Source: Actinocatenispora comari (GTDB lineage: Bacteria > Actinomycetota > Actinomycetes > Mycobacteriales > Micromonosporaceae). From it: DNA of 64,000 nt. Positions 45,781 through 54,666 of this stretch are shown here, piece after piece. The position numbers and the translations under genes were made by a program. The stretch is taken from positions 1 to 64,000 of the forward strand of contig NZ_BOPO01000090.1 of NCBI RefSeq assembly GCF_017312725.1, in the 5' to 3' direction. How positions within the stretch are numbered: position 1 is the stretch's first letter; the number at the start of each line of letters is the position of its first letter. Below the pieces are notes generated by a model. That model saw only the letters and a list, made by a program, of their open reading frames with translations, did no database searches and was not told the DNA's origin.

Positions 45781-46524
45781 TCAGCGGACCGGGGCGGGCG
45801 CCGGGTCGGTGTCGGGCAGCTGCCGTGGTGGCGGTGCCGCGATGAACTTGTAGCCCACCTGCCGCACCGTGCCGATCATCGACTCGTACTCGCTGCCAAG
45901 CTTCGCCCGCAGCCGCCGGACGTGCACGTCGACCGTCCGGGTGCCGCCGAAGTAGTCGTACCCCCACACCTCGCGCAGCAGCTGGTCGCGGGTGAACACC
46001 CGGCCGGGATGCTGGGCGAGGAACTTCAGCAGCTCGAACTCCTTGTACGTCAGGTCCAGCGGCGCGCCGCGCAGCCGCACCGAGTACGTCGCCGGGTCGA
46101 TCACCAGGTCGCCGGAGCGCACCAGCTCGGCGTCGCCGTCCGCGGCGAGCGCGGCCCGGCCGGCGGCGAGCCGCAGCCGCGCCTCCACCTCGGCCGGCTC
46201 GGCGCCGGCCAGCACCACGTCGTCGATGCCCCAGTCGGCGGCCACCGCGATCAGCCCGGCGCCGGTGACGACGGCGATCAGCGGCACGCCCTGGCCGGCG
46301 GCGGCGAGCAGCCGGCAGGTGGCGCGGGCGCCGGCCAGGTCGGACCGGGCGTCGACCAGCACCGCGTCCGGCGTCGGGCCGGACAGCAGCGCGGACACCC
46401 CGAGCTCGGCGGCGCGCACCTGGTGCGGCAGCAGGTCGAGGGCGGGAAGCACCGGGTTGCCGTCGGCGCGGTCGCGCATCGCGCCGGCCGGATCGGCGGG
46501 GTCGGTCAGGACGAGGATCTCCAC
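45781..46524 (-). CDS. glnR: GlnR-type winged-helix nitrogen regulator
   Basis: 247 residues. The N-terminal receiver-like domain lacks a normal phosphorylation pocket but has the GlnR segments [11 protein letters not shown] and [10 protein letters not shown]. The DNA-binding half reads [20 protein letters not shown] and [19 protein letters not shown], nearly as in Streptomyces GlnR. GlnR is the global activator/repressor of nitrogen genes. GTG 46524 has GGGAGGTG about 8 nt upstream. In M. tuberculosis GlnR (Rv0818) is likewise beside mshD. Confidence 0.93.
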   Translation of the reverse strand: MEILVLTDPADPAGAMRDRADGNPVLPALDLLPHQVRAAELGVSALLSGPTPDAVLVDARSDLAGARATCRLLAAAGQGVPLIAVVTGAGLIAVAADWGIDDVVLAGAEPAEVEARLRLAAGRAALAADGDAELVRSGDLVIDPATYSVRLRGAPLDLTYKEFELLKFLAQHPGRVFTRDQLLREVWGYDYFGGTRTVDVHVRRLRAKLGSEYESMIGTVRQVGYKFIAAPPPRQLPDTDPAPAPVR

Positions 46525-46663
46525 GGGATGGACACCTCCCGCTCGTCCGCCCCGGCGCGCTGGCCGGGACGGCGGCCCGTGGGCCGAGCTGCTCGGGTCT
46601 CCCGACGGCGCTGACGGGCTGCTCTGCCGACAAAGGTTACCGGAGGCCGGGGTCGGCGCAGGT

Positions 46664-46677
46664 TGTGATCGGTCACA
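46664..46677. promoter_or_regulatory. Perfect dyad TGTGA-TCGG-TCACA between glnR and the divergent gene
   Basis: A 5+4+5 perfect dyad in the glnR/membrane-protein divergent region. Half-sites look like CRP/FNR sites with shorter spacing. A GTTACC (46636-46641) nearby resembles half a GlnR box. Regulator unknown. Confidence 0.4.
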
Positions 46678-46700
46678 GGTTCGCCTCCGGCTGCGGTGCT

Positions 46701-46710
46701 CTGGCACCAT
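46701..46710 (+). promoter_or_regulatory. CTGGCACCAT leaderless promoter element
   Basis: CTGGCACCAT followed by six bases and the GTG start at 46717. Confidence 0.5.
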
Positions 46711-46716
46711 CGCTGC

Positions 46717-48690
46717 GTGTCCGCGAACCCGCCACCCCGCCCACCCGGCGACGGAACCGGCCGATACCAGTACGATCCGGACTGGTTCGGCTCGCCCGCC
46801 GGCCCCCCTCGCGACGGGGATGCCGAGGACGATCCGCGGTACCGGCCGGCGGATCCATCGCCGTCGATGGCCGACGGGACGTCGACCGTCGACTGGTTCG
46901 GCGCCGCGCCCGGTGCGGCCGACCCCGGCGCCGGCCGGTTCGCCGGCGGCCAGCCCGGCCCGGATGTGCCGTACTTCGGTGCCACCCCGCCGGACCTGCC
47001 GGCCTCGCCGCGCGGTGCGGAGCCGGACCCGTTCGCCGACCTGCGGGCGCCCGGCCGGTACGCTCCCGAACCGCCCGGCCCCCGCCAGCCTGGCCATTAC
47101 GCTGACCCTGTGGGTCGCGACGGTAACCCTGAGTCGCCGGCGTCCGGTCGGGACGGCTGGCCGACGGCCGGCGGAGACCGGTTCGCCCCACCCGCCGACG
47201 ATGCCGGGCCGGCCACCGCCGCCCAGCCCCGGTACCGCGACGAGCCGGACCCGGCCGGCGCCGCGCCACCCCGCTACACCAACGAGCCCGACCGCTACCC
47301 CGCCGGACCGGACCGCTACGCCGGCGGATCCGACCACCCCGCCGGCGGATCCGACCGCTACGCCGGCGGTGTGGACCGTGCTGCCGGCGGGCCCGGGCAC
47401 TACGCCGGCGAGCCGGACGCGGACCGGTACGACGACCGGTGGTCCGGCGAACCGGACCGGTACCAGGCGCCGGCCGACCGGTACGACGCGGCGCCCTCCG
47501 GGCCCGGCTCGGGCGAGCCGTACGGCGCCGGGTCGCATCCGGCCGACCGCTCTGCCGCGCCCGCTGACGACGCCGACCGGTACGCCGTGCCGGCCGACCG
47601 CGCCGGTGCGCAGCCGGACCGGTACGACCCGCGTCCCGGCCCGGATCCGTACCAGCCGACCGACCCGTACCGAGCCGACCCGTACGACGCCGACCGGTAC
47701 GACGCCGACCGGTACGGAGCCGACCGGTACGGAGCCGACCAGGACCAAGCCGGCCCACATCAAGCGGCCGATCCGTACGGCCCGCCGCCGGCAGCGGAAC
47801 CGGCCGACGACCCGTACGGCGCCCGGACCCCGGCGGGCGCCGCCGCCGCGCCGGGGTCGCCGGAGCCGGTACCGCCGGACCGGGCCGCCGCGGCGGTCAA
47901 CGCGGTGCTGGCGGTGGTGGTGTTCGGGGCATTGATCGCGGCCGGCCGGCTCGGCCCGCCGGTGGATCTCGCCGCGTGCGCGCTGGTGCAGGTCGCGCTG
48001 GTGCTGAGCTGGGTGTTCGGCACCCGCCGGCCGGGACCGGTGGTGGTTGCGGTGGTCGCGCTCGGCGCCGGCTTCGTCGCCGACTGGTTCGCGCAGTACG
48101 GCGCGGCCGTCTCGCTCGCGCCGTTCGGGTACGTGCTGGCCGGTGGGCTGCTCGCCGCGGCCGCCGGGCAGCTGGCCCGGGGCAGCGGGCGGACCCGGAT
48201 CACCGACTCGCTGGCGTCCACCATGTTCGCGGTCACCTGCACGGTCGCGGTGCCGGCGGTGGTGATGCTGGCGCGGCTCGACCAGGGGCCGTCCGCGGTG
48301 GTACCGCTGCTGGGCGCCGCCGGTGCCGCGGTGGTCCTGGCCCGGCTGGTCGACCTGGCCTGGCACGCGCCGCGGGCCAGCGCGCCGGTGGCCCGCGGGG
48401 TGATCGGGGTGGTCGCCGGCGGGGTGGTCGCCGGTACCGTCGTCGGTTTCGTCGCCGGCCAGCTGGCCGACCTGCCCGGGCTGCACGCCGCGGTGGCCGG
48501 GCTGCTGATGGGGCTGGCCGCGGTGCTGGCCGACGTCGGCGTCAGCTTCGGCAGCTCCGGCCGGGAGCTGTCCGGTGAGCCGGCACACCGGTGGCCGGCC
48601 CGGTTCGTCCTGGGCCCGGCGGTGGCCGCGGCGCTCGTCGCTCCGGTCGCGTTCGTCCTCGGCTGGTTGGTGCTGCTGCCACCGCAGTGA
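46717..48690 (+). CDS. Large membrane protein with Asp-Arg-Tyr-rich N-terminal repeats
   Basis: 657 residues. The first 370 are low-complexity (Pro, Gly, Asp, Arg, Tyr) with many DRY units such as [16 protein letters not shown]; the last 280 form about eight membrane helices with short loops. Not a family I recognise. The N-terminal half is likely disordered and cytoplasmic. GTG 46717 follows a CTGGCANNNT element by 6 nt. A later in-frame start is possible but has no better signal. Confidence 0.7.
   Translation: MSANPPPRPPGDGTGRYQYDPDWFGSPAGPPRDGDAEDDPRYRPADPSPSMADGTSTVDWFGAAPGAADPGAGRFAGGQPGPDVPYFGATPPDLPASPRGAEPDPFADLRAPGRYAPEPPGPRQPGHYADPVGRDGNPESPASGRDGWPTAGGDRFAPPADDAGPATAAQPRYRDEPDPAGAAPPRYTNEPDRYPAGPDRYAGGSDHPAGGSDRYAGGVDRAAGGPGHYAGEPDADRYDDRWSGEPDRYQAPADRYDAAPSGPGSGEPYGAGSHPADRSAAPADDADRYAVPADRAGAQPDRYDPRPGPDPYQPTDPYRADPYDADRYDADRYGADRYGADQDQAGPHQAADPYGPPPAAEPADDPYGARTPAGAAAAPGSPEPVPPDRAAAAVNAVLAVVVFGALIAAGRLGPPVDLAACALVQVALVLSWVFGTRRPGPVVVAVVALGAGFVADWFAQYGAAVSLAPFGYVLAGGLLAAAAGQLARGSGRTRITDSLASTMFAVTCTVAVPAVVMLARLDQGPSAVVPLLGAAGAAVVLARLVDLAWHAPRASAPVARGVIGVVAGGVVAGTVVGFVAGQLADLPGLHAAVAGLLMGLAAVLADVGVSFGSSGRELSGEPAHRWPARFVLGPAVAAALVAPVAFVLGWLVLLPPQ
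47690..47745 (+). repeat. 15-bp tandem repeat coding DRY-[DG]-A units
   Basis: Units GCCGACCGGTACGGA or close variants occur in tandem within the coding sequence of the DRY-rich protein, keeping frame. Confidence 0.7.
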
Positions 48691-48693
48691 AGA

Positions 48694-48714
48694 GCCGGCG
48701 GATGAGCCGCCGGC
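48694..48714. terminator. 8-bp perfect hairpin after the DRY-rich membrane protein
   Basis: GCCGGCGG / ATGAG / CCGCCGGC directly after the stop, with a second GCCGGCG...CGCCGGC stem 9 nt on. Confidence 0.65.
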
Positions 48715-48829
48715 CGTCGAGCGCCGGCGAGTGAACCGCCGGCCAGAGCAAAATCTGACGAGATTATCGGCACTTCGTAGGCGATCTGCGCGGTTTGTCG
48801 GATGCCGCGCGTTGCGGTGGTGCGGTCAT

Positions 48830-48839
48830 CTGGCAACCT
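48830..48839 (+). promoter_or_regulatory. CTGGCAACCT leaderless promoter element of the LmeA-like gene
   Basis: CTGGCAACCT followed by six bases and the GTG at 48846. Confidence 0.5.
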
Positions 48840-48845
48840 GGGCCC

Positions 48846-49628
48846 GTGGTTGTGTACGCGAAGCCCAAGCGCACCCGGCGCAAGGCGCCGATCGTCCTGC
48901 TCGTGCTGCTGATCGTGATCGTGCTGCTGCTGGTCGCCGCCGACCGCGTCGGCCACTCCGTCGCGGACGACAAGCTGGCCGACCAGGTCGCCGCCCAGGC
49001 GCAGAGCAAGGACGTCAAGCTCGGCGTGCCGCCGACTGCCGACATCACCGGTTTCCCGTTCCTCACCCAGGTCGCGGCGGGTAAGTACGACAAGATCCTG
49101 GTGCACATGCGGGACGTGACGGTGCAGAGCTACGCGATCCCGAAGCTGGACATCACCGCCACCGGCGTGCACGCGAAGACCAGCGACGTGCTCAACGGCA
49201 ACGGCCCGATCACCGCCGACGCCGTCTCCGGCACCGCGACCGTCGGCTGGGGGTACGTCAACCAGGCGGCCAAGGAGCAGCTCGACCAGGACCAGGTCAA
49301 GGACGTGCAGCTGTCCGGCGACAACGGCACGCTCGACGTACGGATGACCGTCAACGTGCTCGGCCAGGACCTCAAGCTCGCCGGTACCGCCAAGCCGACG
49401 CTCAGCGACGACGGCAAGAGCCTGCGGGTCAGCTTCGCCGACCTGCACACCACCGGCAGCAAGCTGCCGGACGCGGCGAAGAACGTCCTGGACGGGGTGC
49501 TCCAGCAGCTCGGCCTGCAGATCAAGCTGCCGACCCTGCCGTACGGGCTGAAGCTGACCCACGTCGACCCGCAGTCCGACGGCCTGCGGGTCACCGCCGC
49601 GGCCAACGACGTCACGCTCGCGGAGTGA
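48846..49628 (+). CDS. DUF2993 protein, LmeA-like
   Basis: 260 residues with a Lys/Arg start (YAKPKRTRRK), one membrane/signal helix and a soluble DUF2993 domain. In M. tuberculosis the homologue in the same place (Rv0817c, LmeA) is needed for lipomannan elongation; DUF2993 folds resemble lipid-transfer domains. GTG 48846 is supported by the promoter element spacing and leaves a short basic n-region. Confidence 0.82.
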   Translation: MVVYAKPKRTRRKAPIVLLVLLIVIVLLLVAADRVGHSVADDKLADQVAAQAQSKDVKLGVPPTADITGFPFLTQVAAGKYDKILVHMRDVTVQSYAIPKLDITATGVHAKTSDVLNGNGPITADAVSGTATVGWGYVNQAAKEQLDQDQVKDVQLSGDNGTLDVRMTVNVLGQDLKLAGTAKPTLSDDGKSLRVSFADLHTTGSKLPDAAKNVLDGVLQQLGLQIKLPTLPYGLKLTHVDPQSDGLRVTAAANDVTLAE

Positions 49629-49797
49629 CCGGGTCGCCGCCGCGGCCCGGGGCGGTCGTGGAGTGAGCGGGTCACCGGAACGGGCCCGCTCGCGAAGGGA
49701 GCGGCGCCCCGCCGCGGGCCGGGACGCGACGCTCGTCGGGTGACCGGCGAGACGGCGACCGGCCGGCGGCGCACTGTCCGGTACGCGCGGCGCGCGA

Positions 49798-49803
49798 TAC
49801 GGT
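49798..49803 (+). promoter_or_regulatory. -10-like TACGGT of the thioredoxin-like gene
   Basis: TACGGT is separated by seven bases from the GTG start at 49811. Confidence 0.4.
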
Positions 49804-49810
49804 CGACAGC

Positions 49811-50284
49811 GTGCCGAGCTGGATGACGGGTCTCGTGGTCGCGGTGGTGGTGCTGGCCGCCGCGACGGTGGTCGGCCTGCTCTGGCAGCGCCGCAACGGT
49901 CGGTTGCGCGCGGTGGAGGGGGGCGGCCCGGTGCCGGAACAGGATGCCGAGGCCGGCGTGCTGGCCCGGCTCGGCGTGCCGGCCGACGCGCCGGTGACGC
50001 TGCTGCAGTTCTCCTCCGCGTTCTGCGCGCCGTGCCGCGCCACCCGGCGGATCTGCGCCGAGGTGAGCGAGCGGCTCGACGGCGTCGTGCACCTGGAGGT
50101 CGACGCGGAGAGCCACCTCGACGAGGTGCGCGCGCTGAACGTGCTGCGCACCCCGACGCTGTTCGTGATCGGCGCCGGCCGGCAGATCGTGCAGCGGGCC
50201 AGCGGCGCCCCGACCAAGCCACAGCTGATCGCCGCGGTCGCCCCGCTGCTCACCGAGCCCGCCGGCGCCGGCCAGTCCTCCTGA
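49811..50284 (+). CDS. Membrane-anchored thioredoxin-like protein (ThiX type)
   Basis: 157 residues with one N-terminal membrane helix and a thioredoxin fold with FCAPC. A cis-Pro occurs in LRTPTLFVI. The homologue is Rv0816c (ThiX). Start GTG 49811. It is convergent with the MazF module. Confidence 0.85.
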   Translation: MPSWMTGLVVAVVVLAAATVVGLLWQRRNGRLRAVEGGGPVPEQDAEAGVLARLGVPADAPVTLLQFSSAFCAPCRATRRICAEVSERLDGVVHLEVDAESHLDEVRALNVLRTPTLFVIGAGRQIVQRASGAPTKPQLIAAVAPLLTEPAGAGQSS

Positions 50285-50296
50285 GCAGAGCTGTTC

Positions 50297-50332
50297 GGGG
50301 CCTCACGGTCGGCTCGCCCGACCGACGGCCCC
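50297..50332. terminator. Bidirectional two-tier hairpin
   Basis: Outer stem GGGGCC/GGCCCC and inner stem GGTCGG/CCGACC between the convergent thioredoxin-like and MazF genes. Confidence 0.6.
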
Positions 50333-50339
50333 AACGGTC

Positions 50340-50639
50340 TCAGAGGTCCAGGCCGCTGCGGAGCATGGCTTCCACGTCGCGCAGCGTCTCCTCGCCGATG
50401 TGTGCCTGCGGCGGCCCGGCCAGCCACTCCCGGTACACCCGGGTGAGCGAGCAGCCGTCCGCCCAGCGGCCGTCCGGCAACCGCACGGTGAGCAGGTCGC
50501 CGGAGTCGCCGTCGCGCACGTCCAGCGCGTACAGCCAGCTGCGGGTGGAGTCGTTGATGCCGTCGGCGGACACGATCAGCACGTCGCGGCGGCGCGGTGA
50601 CCCCTTCGGCTCGTACCGGTAGATGGCGCCGCGCATCAC
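50340..50639 (-). CDS. MazF/PemK-like toxin
   Basis: 99 residues with the PemK-fold start (RGAIYRYEPKGSPRRRDVLIVS) and the conserved Arg/Pro pattern of MazF endoribonucleases. GTG 50639 overlaps the antitoxin stop (GTGA); ATG 50636 is a close alternative. It is translated with the upstream antitoxin, a type II toxin-antitoxin arrangement. Confidence 0.85.
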   Translation of the reverse strand: MMRGAIYRYEPKGSPRRRDVLIVSADGINDSTRSWLYALDVRDGDSGDLLTVRLPDGRWADGCSLTRVYREWLAGPPQAHIGEETLRDVEAMLRSGLDL

Positions 50640-50845
50640 GCCGCGCCCTCGGCGGCCAGCAACTCCTGCTCGTCGTACCGGCAGTGCTGCTCGGCCTCGG
50701 GCTGCGGTGCGGCGCAGGTGCGCAGCGCCTCGCGCCGGGTCACCGCGGACAGCCAGGCGGACGCCGAGATGCCGGCCCGGGCGGCCACCTGGCGGAGCAG
50801 GAAGTCGGCCTCGTCGTCGAACACGATGGTGCGTTTGACGGTCAT
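50636..50845 (-). CDS. Ribbon-helix-helix antitoxin of the MazF module
   Basis: 69 residues: TVKRTIVFDDEADFLLR then ISASAWLSAVTRREAL, a CopG/RHH-like N-terminus, and an acidic C-terminal tail that would block the toxin. ATG 50845. It precedes and overlaps the toxin gene as expected. Confidence 0.8.
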   Translation of the reverse strand: MTVKRTIVFDDEADFLLRQVAARAGISASAWLSAVTRREALRTCAAPQPEAEQHCRYDEQELLAAEGAA

Positions 50846-50998
50846 GGCCGGCAGCGTACCGAGCCGGGCCGAACCGGTCGGAAGCCTCGTCACCGGTACG
50901 GACGGGTACGTCCTGCCGCTGCCCGCCGATCGGCGCCGTACCGAGGAAGAACGGTGAGCGGGGTCACTTCGAGGGTGAGCGACCACGGGTCGGCGTGT

Positions 50999-51004
50999 TA
51001 GCGT
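50999..51004 (+). promoter_or_regulatory. -10-like TTAGCGT before the leader peptide
   Basis: TAGCGT lies 6 nt ahead of ATG 51011, so the transcript would start at the leader ATG. Confidence 0.5.
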
Positions 51005-51010
51005 CACGGC

Positions 51011-51088
51011 ATGAGCATGCTGCTCACCCGACGCCGGCCGATCGACCACTGCCGCGTCGCCACCTGCCTCTGTCGCCGCCCGGCCTGA
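51011..51088 (+). CDS. Cysteine-rich leader peptide of the sulfur operon
   Basis: A 25-residue peptide with Cys at positions 14, 19 and 21 and the pattern RRRPID-HCRVATCLCRR. It resembles the actinomycete 'RRHIDLCRV' leader peptides found ahead of sulfur genes; in mycobacteria short cysteine-rich leaderless ORFs act as cysteine-responsive attenuators upstream of Rv0815c/Rv0814c homologues. Here it lies 184 bp ahead of DUF4395, then a sulfurtransferase and SseC. Confidence 0.75.
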   Translation: MSMLLTRRRPIDHCRVATCLCRRPA

Positions 51089-51272
51089 CCGGCGACGACC
51101 GTTTCGCGCACCCCGCAGCTGCTCGATCCGAGATCCTCCGGGCGATCGTTGCGCCCGTCCTGAGCACGGTGTGCGAACCATCGGTACCGATCTGTTGACC
51201 CGCAGTGGATCCGCGGGTCTGATTTCGGCATAGTCGCCGCAAAGACGCTTACTCGTCTGCCGGAGGTGTGCT
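51089..51272 (+). promoter_or_regulatory. Putative attenuator region
   Basis: Between the leader and DUF4395. It contains a stem GACCCGC/GCGGGTC (51197-51219) followed by TGATTT, a possible intrinsic terminator, and the ribosome site GGAGGT of DUF4395. Its folding may depend on ribosome stalling at the Cys codons. Confidence 0.5.
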
Positions 51273-51794
51273 GTGCCGTCTTCACCCGTTTCCGAATCCG
51301 CAACACCCACCCCGTCGCCACGCCCGGACGCCGGACTGCTCGATCCGCGTGGCCCGCGGTTCGCCGCCTGGGTGACCACCGTGGTGTTCGTCGTCGTACT
51401 GGTGCTCGCGTTCGTCTCGCCGCTGGCCGCCGCGATCGTGGCCGGCGTGCAGACGGTCGTGTTCGCGATCGGTGCCTTCGCCGGGCCGAAGCACGGGCCG
51501 TACGGGCTGGTCTACCGGTACGCGATCGCCCCGCGCCGGGGCCGCCCGAGCGAGCTGGAGCCGGTCGCGCCGGTGCGGTTCGCGCAGGCGGTCGGGTTGG
51601 TGTTCGGGGTGCTCGCCACCGTCGGGTTCGGCACCGGAGTCGTCGCGCTGGGCGTCATCGCCGCCGCCCTGGCGCTGGTCGCGGCGTTCCTGAACGCCGC
51701 GTTCGGGTTGTGCCTCGGCTGCGAGGTCTACCTGCTGTACCGGCGGGCGACGCACCGTCCGCTGGCCGCCCGTGTCCATCCATCGACACCCTGA
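51273..51794 (+). CDS. DUF4395 membrane protein
   Basis: 173 residues with about four membrane helices and the family Cys pair GLCLGCE near the C-terminus. DUF4395 genes are often next to thiosulfate sulfurtransferase genes, so a role in sulfur or thiol handling is likely. GTG start with GGAGGT 6 nt upstream. Confidence 0.85.
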   Translation: MPSSPVSESATPTPSPRPDAGLLDPRGPRFAAWVTTVVFVVVLVLAFVSPLAAAIVAGVQTVVFAIGAFAGPKHGPYGLVYRYAIAPRRGRPSELEPVAPVRFAQAVGLVFGVLATVGFGTGVVALGVIAAALALVAAFLNAAFGLCLGCEVYLLYRRATHRPLAARVHPSTP

Positions 51795-51826
51795 CCGCCG
51801 CACGCACCACCTAGGGAGAACGCATC

Positions 51827-52681
51827 ATGAGTCGCGACACCGCACTCGTCTCGGCCGACTGGGCCGAAAAGAACCTCGGACAGCCGGGGATCGTCTTCGT
51901 CGAGGTCGACGAGGACACCACCGCCTACGACGGTGGGCACCTGCCGGGCGCGATCAAGCTCGACTGGAAGACCGACCTGCAGGACCCGGTACGCCGCGAC
52001 TTCGTGAACCAGCAGCAGTTCGAGCAGCTGCTGTCCAGCCGGGGCATCGGCAACGACGACACCGTCGTGCTGTACGGCGGCAACAACAACTGGTTCGCCG
52101 CCTACGCGTACTGGTACTTCGCGCTGTACGGGCACGGTGACGTGAAGCTGCTCGACGGTGGCCGCAAGAAGTGGGAGCTGGACGGCCGTCAGCTGTCCAC
52201 CGAGCTGCCGCAGCGCGCCGCCACGAACTACCGGGCGAAGCCGCAGGACCTGTCGATCCGCGCGTTCCGGGACGAGGTCGTCGACTCCATCGGCGTCAAG
52301 AACCTGATCGACGTCCGCTCGCCGGACGAGTACGCCGGCCGGCTGCTCGCGCCCGCGCACCTGCCGCAGGAGCAGTCGCAGCGTGCCGGGCACGTACCGA
52401 CCGCGGCGAACGTGCCGTGGAGCAAGGCCGCCAACGAGGACGGCACCTTCAAGTCCGACGACGAGCTGCGTGCCCTCTACACCGAGGCCGGGCTCGACAC
52501 CAGCAAGCCGACCATCGCGTACTGCCGGATCGGGGAGCGCTCGTCGCACACCTGGTTCGCGCTGCACGAGCTGCTCGGCCAGCCCGACGTGAAGAACTAC
52601 GACGGCTCGTGGACCGAGTACGGCTCGCTCGTCGGCGTGCCGGTCGCCCTCGGCGACGAGCCGGGCAGCAAGGAGGCGTGA
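51827..52681 (+). CDS. Thiosulfate/3-mercaptopyruvate sulfurtransferase (CysA2/SseA type)
   Basis: 284 residues with two rhodanese domains; the catalytic loop is CRIGERSS in the second. The first domain has no active Cys. Homologues Rv0815c (CysA2) and Rv3117 lie beside SseC proteins. It moves sulfane sulfur to cyanide, thiols or carrier proteins. Start ATG 51827, shared operon with DUF4395 and SseC (2-bp gap). Confidence 0.93.
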   Translation: MSRDTALVSADWAEKNLGQPGIVFVEVDEDTTAYDGGHLPGAIKLDWKTDLQDPVRRDFVNQQQFEQLLSSRGIGNDDTVVLYGGNNNWFAAYAYWYFALYGHGDVKLLDGGRKKWELDGRQLSTELPQRAATNYRAKPQDLSIRAFRDEVVDSIGVKNLIDVRSPDEYAGRLLAPAHLPQEQSQRAGHVPTAANVPWSKAANEDGTFKSDDELRALYTEAGLDTSKPTIAYCRIGERSSHTWFALHELLGQPDVKNYDGSWTEYGSLVGVPVALGDEPGSKEA

Positions 52682-52683
52682 CC

Positions 52684-52992
52684 GTGACCAGTAGTTGCGG
52701 TGCACCCGACCAGACGGCAACGCTGCCGGCGAGCGTCGACCTGACCAAGGAGACCGTCATCGCCGGCACCGTCACCGCCGACGGCGCCACGGTGTCCGGC
52801 GCGTACGTGCGACTGCTGGACGGCACCGGCGAGTTCACCGCGGAGGTCGTGGCGTCCGACGACGGTGCGTTCCGGTTCTTCGCCGCGCCCGGCGCCTGGA
52901 CCGTACGGGCGCTGTCCCGGGCCGGCAACGGCGACGTGCCGGTGACCGCCGACCGCGGCCTCAACGAGGTCGAGGTCGCCGTCACCCGCTGA
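52684..52992 (+). CDS. SseC-like DUF1416 protein
   Basis: 102 residues with a beta-sandwich (carboxypeptidase-regulatory-like) look, YVRLLDGTGEFTAEVV and FRFFAAPGAWTVRAL. Matches SseC (Rv0814c). GTG 52684 follows the sulfurtransferase stop by 2 nt. Function in sulfur metabolism is by association. Confidence 0.9.
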   Translation: MTSSCGAPDQTATLPASVDLTKETVIAGTVTADGATVSGAYVRLLDGTGEFTAEVVASDDGAFRFFAAPGAWTVRALSRAGNGDVPVTADRGLNEVEVAVTR

Positions 52993-53007
52993 CCTTCCAG
53001 CCACGGC

Positions 53008-53042
53008 CGTGGCCCCGGGGAACCAGCTTCCCCGGGGCCACG
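53008..53042. terminator. 15-bp perfect bidirectional hairpin
   Basis: CGTGGCCCCGGGGAA / CCAGC / TTCCCCGGGGCCACG between the convergent SseC and antiporter genes. Confidence 0.8.
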
Positions 53043-53082
53043 TGCGTCGTCGCGGCGGCCCGGCGCGCGGCGGCCGTCGCGG

Positions 53083-54666
53083 TCAGGTGCGCTGGATGGC
53101 GCGCAGGTCGAGGCGGCGCAGAACGTGGTCGGCGGCCTCCGGGTCGGCGCCCTGCTGGCGGGCCGCCAGCACCGCGCGGCGGGCCGCGGACAGCAGCTCC
53201 GCCTCCAGCCCGACCAGCTCGTGCCGCATCGCCAGCCGGCGGGCCAGCTCCGGGTCGTCGTCCCGGTCCTCGCCGCTGCGCATCCGGTTCAACACCGCCT
53301 GGTACCAGGACTGCAGCCGGTCGTACAGCTCCGGCGGCACGTCGCCGGAGTCGGTCAGTTCCTGCAGCCGGGTCAGCGCCGCCTTGGCCGCGGCGCCGGT
53401 GATCGCCAGCTCCGCCTTGCGCTGCTTCTCGCTGCTGGCCTGCACGCCCAGCACCCGGACCAGCGTGGGCAGCGTCAAGCCCTGCAGCACCAGCGTCACC
53501 AGGATCACCGCGAACGCGATCAGCAGGATGTTCGCCCGCTGCGGGAAGTCCAGCGGCAACGCCAGCGCGGTCGCCACGGTGACCACGCCGCGCATCCCGG
53601 CCCAGGCCAGTACGGCACTCTCCCGCCAGCTGCGCACCCCGCTCGGCTCGGCGCCGGCGTAGGTCCGGATCCGCCGCCGGGTGTGCGACAGCAGGCCGGC
53701 GAACAGCATCCAGCCGATCCGTACCCCGATCACGACCACGCACACGATCCCGGCGTCGATCAGCGGATGCAGCAGGTGGTGCCGCAGCTGCGGCAGCACC
53801 TGGGTCAGCTCCAGGCCCACCACCCCGAACGCGAACCCGGTCACCAGCAGCTCCACGACCTCCCAGAACGACCGGCTCTGCAGCCGCCCCTCGGCGTCGT
53901 CCGGATCGGCCGCGAAGTGCCCCAGGTAGAAGCCGGTGGCGAGCACCGCCAGCACCCCGGACGCCTCCAGCCGGTCGGCCGCCACGTACGACACGAACGG
54001 CACCAGCAGCGACAGCCCGCTCTGCAACGTCCCGGTCGGCAACCACCGCAGCAGGTACCGGCTGAGCACGCCGACGAGCAGCCCGATCACCGTGGCGGCG
54101 ACCGCGGAGTAGACGAACAGGCCGCCGACCCGCAGCGCGGAGAACGAGCCGGTGACGACCCCCGCCACCGCCACCTGGTACAGGGTGAGCGCGGTGACGT
54201 CGTTGAACAGCCCCTCGCCCTCGATCAGCGCGACCAGCCGGCGGGGCAGGTTGAGCCGGTTCGCCACCGAGGTCGCGGCCGCCGCATCCGGCGCCGCGAC
54301 GATCGCCCCCAACGCGATCGCGCCGGCCAGCGGCAGTCCGGGCATCAGCGCCGACGCGACCGCGGCGACCGCGGCGGTACTGACGAAGACCAGGGCCACC
54401 GCGAGCAGCAGGATCGGCCGCGCGTTCGCCACGAAGCTGCGCCACGAGCTGCGCTGGGTCGCCGCGTACAGCAGCGGCGGCAGCACCAGCGGCAGGATCA
54501 GATCCGGTTCGAGCTTCAGCGCCGGCACGATCGAGTTCGGGATGACCGCGAGGATCAGGCCGAACACGGTGATCAGCACCGGGTACGGCAGCTTCAGCCG
54601 CTCGGCCAGCGGCGTGATCAGGATCGTCGCGATGGCCAGCAGGAACACGACCGCGAGCTGGCTCAT
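53083..54666 (-). CDS. CPA1-family Na+/H+ antiporter
   Basis: 527 residues with about 12 membrane helices; the ion-site Asp is in APDAAAATSV and the family motif EGEGLFNDVTALTLY is intact. The C-terminal 130 residues are cytoplasmic and Arg/Glu-rich. A 25-codon ORF overlaps its ATG (ATGA). Confidence 0.9.
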   Translation of the reverse strand: MSQLAVVFLLAIATILITPLAERLKLPYPVLITVFGLILAVIPNSIVPALKLEPDLILPLVLPPLLYAATQRSSWRSFVANARPILLLAVALVFVSTAAVAAVASALMPGLPLAGAIALGAIVAAPDAAAATSVANRLNLPRRLVALIEGEGLFNDVTALTLYQVAVAGVVTGSFSALRVGGLFVYSAVAATVIGLLVGVLSRYLLRWLPTGTLQSGLSLLVPFVSYVAADRLEASGVLAVLATGFYLGHFAADPDDAEGRLQSRSFWEVVELLVTGFAFGVVGLELTQVLPQLRHHLLHPLIDAGIVCVVVIGVRIGWMLFAGLLSHTRRRIRTYAGAEPSGVRSWRESAVLAWAGMRGVVTVATALALPLDFPQRANILLIAFAVILVTLVLQGLTLPTLVRVLGVQASSEKQRKAELAITGAAAKAALTRLQELTDSGDVPPELYDRLQSWYQAVLNRMRSGEDRDDDPELARRLAMRHELVGLEAELLSAARRAVLAARQQGADPEAADHVLRRLDLRAIQRT

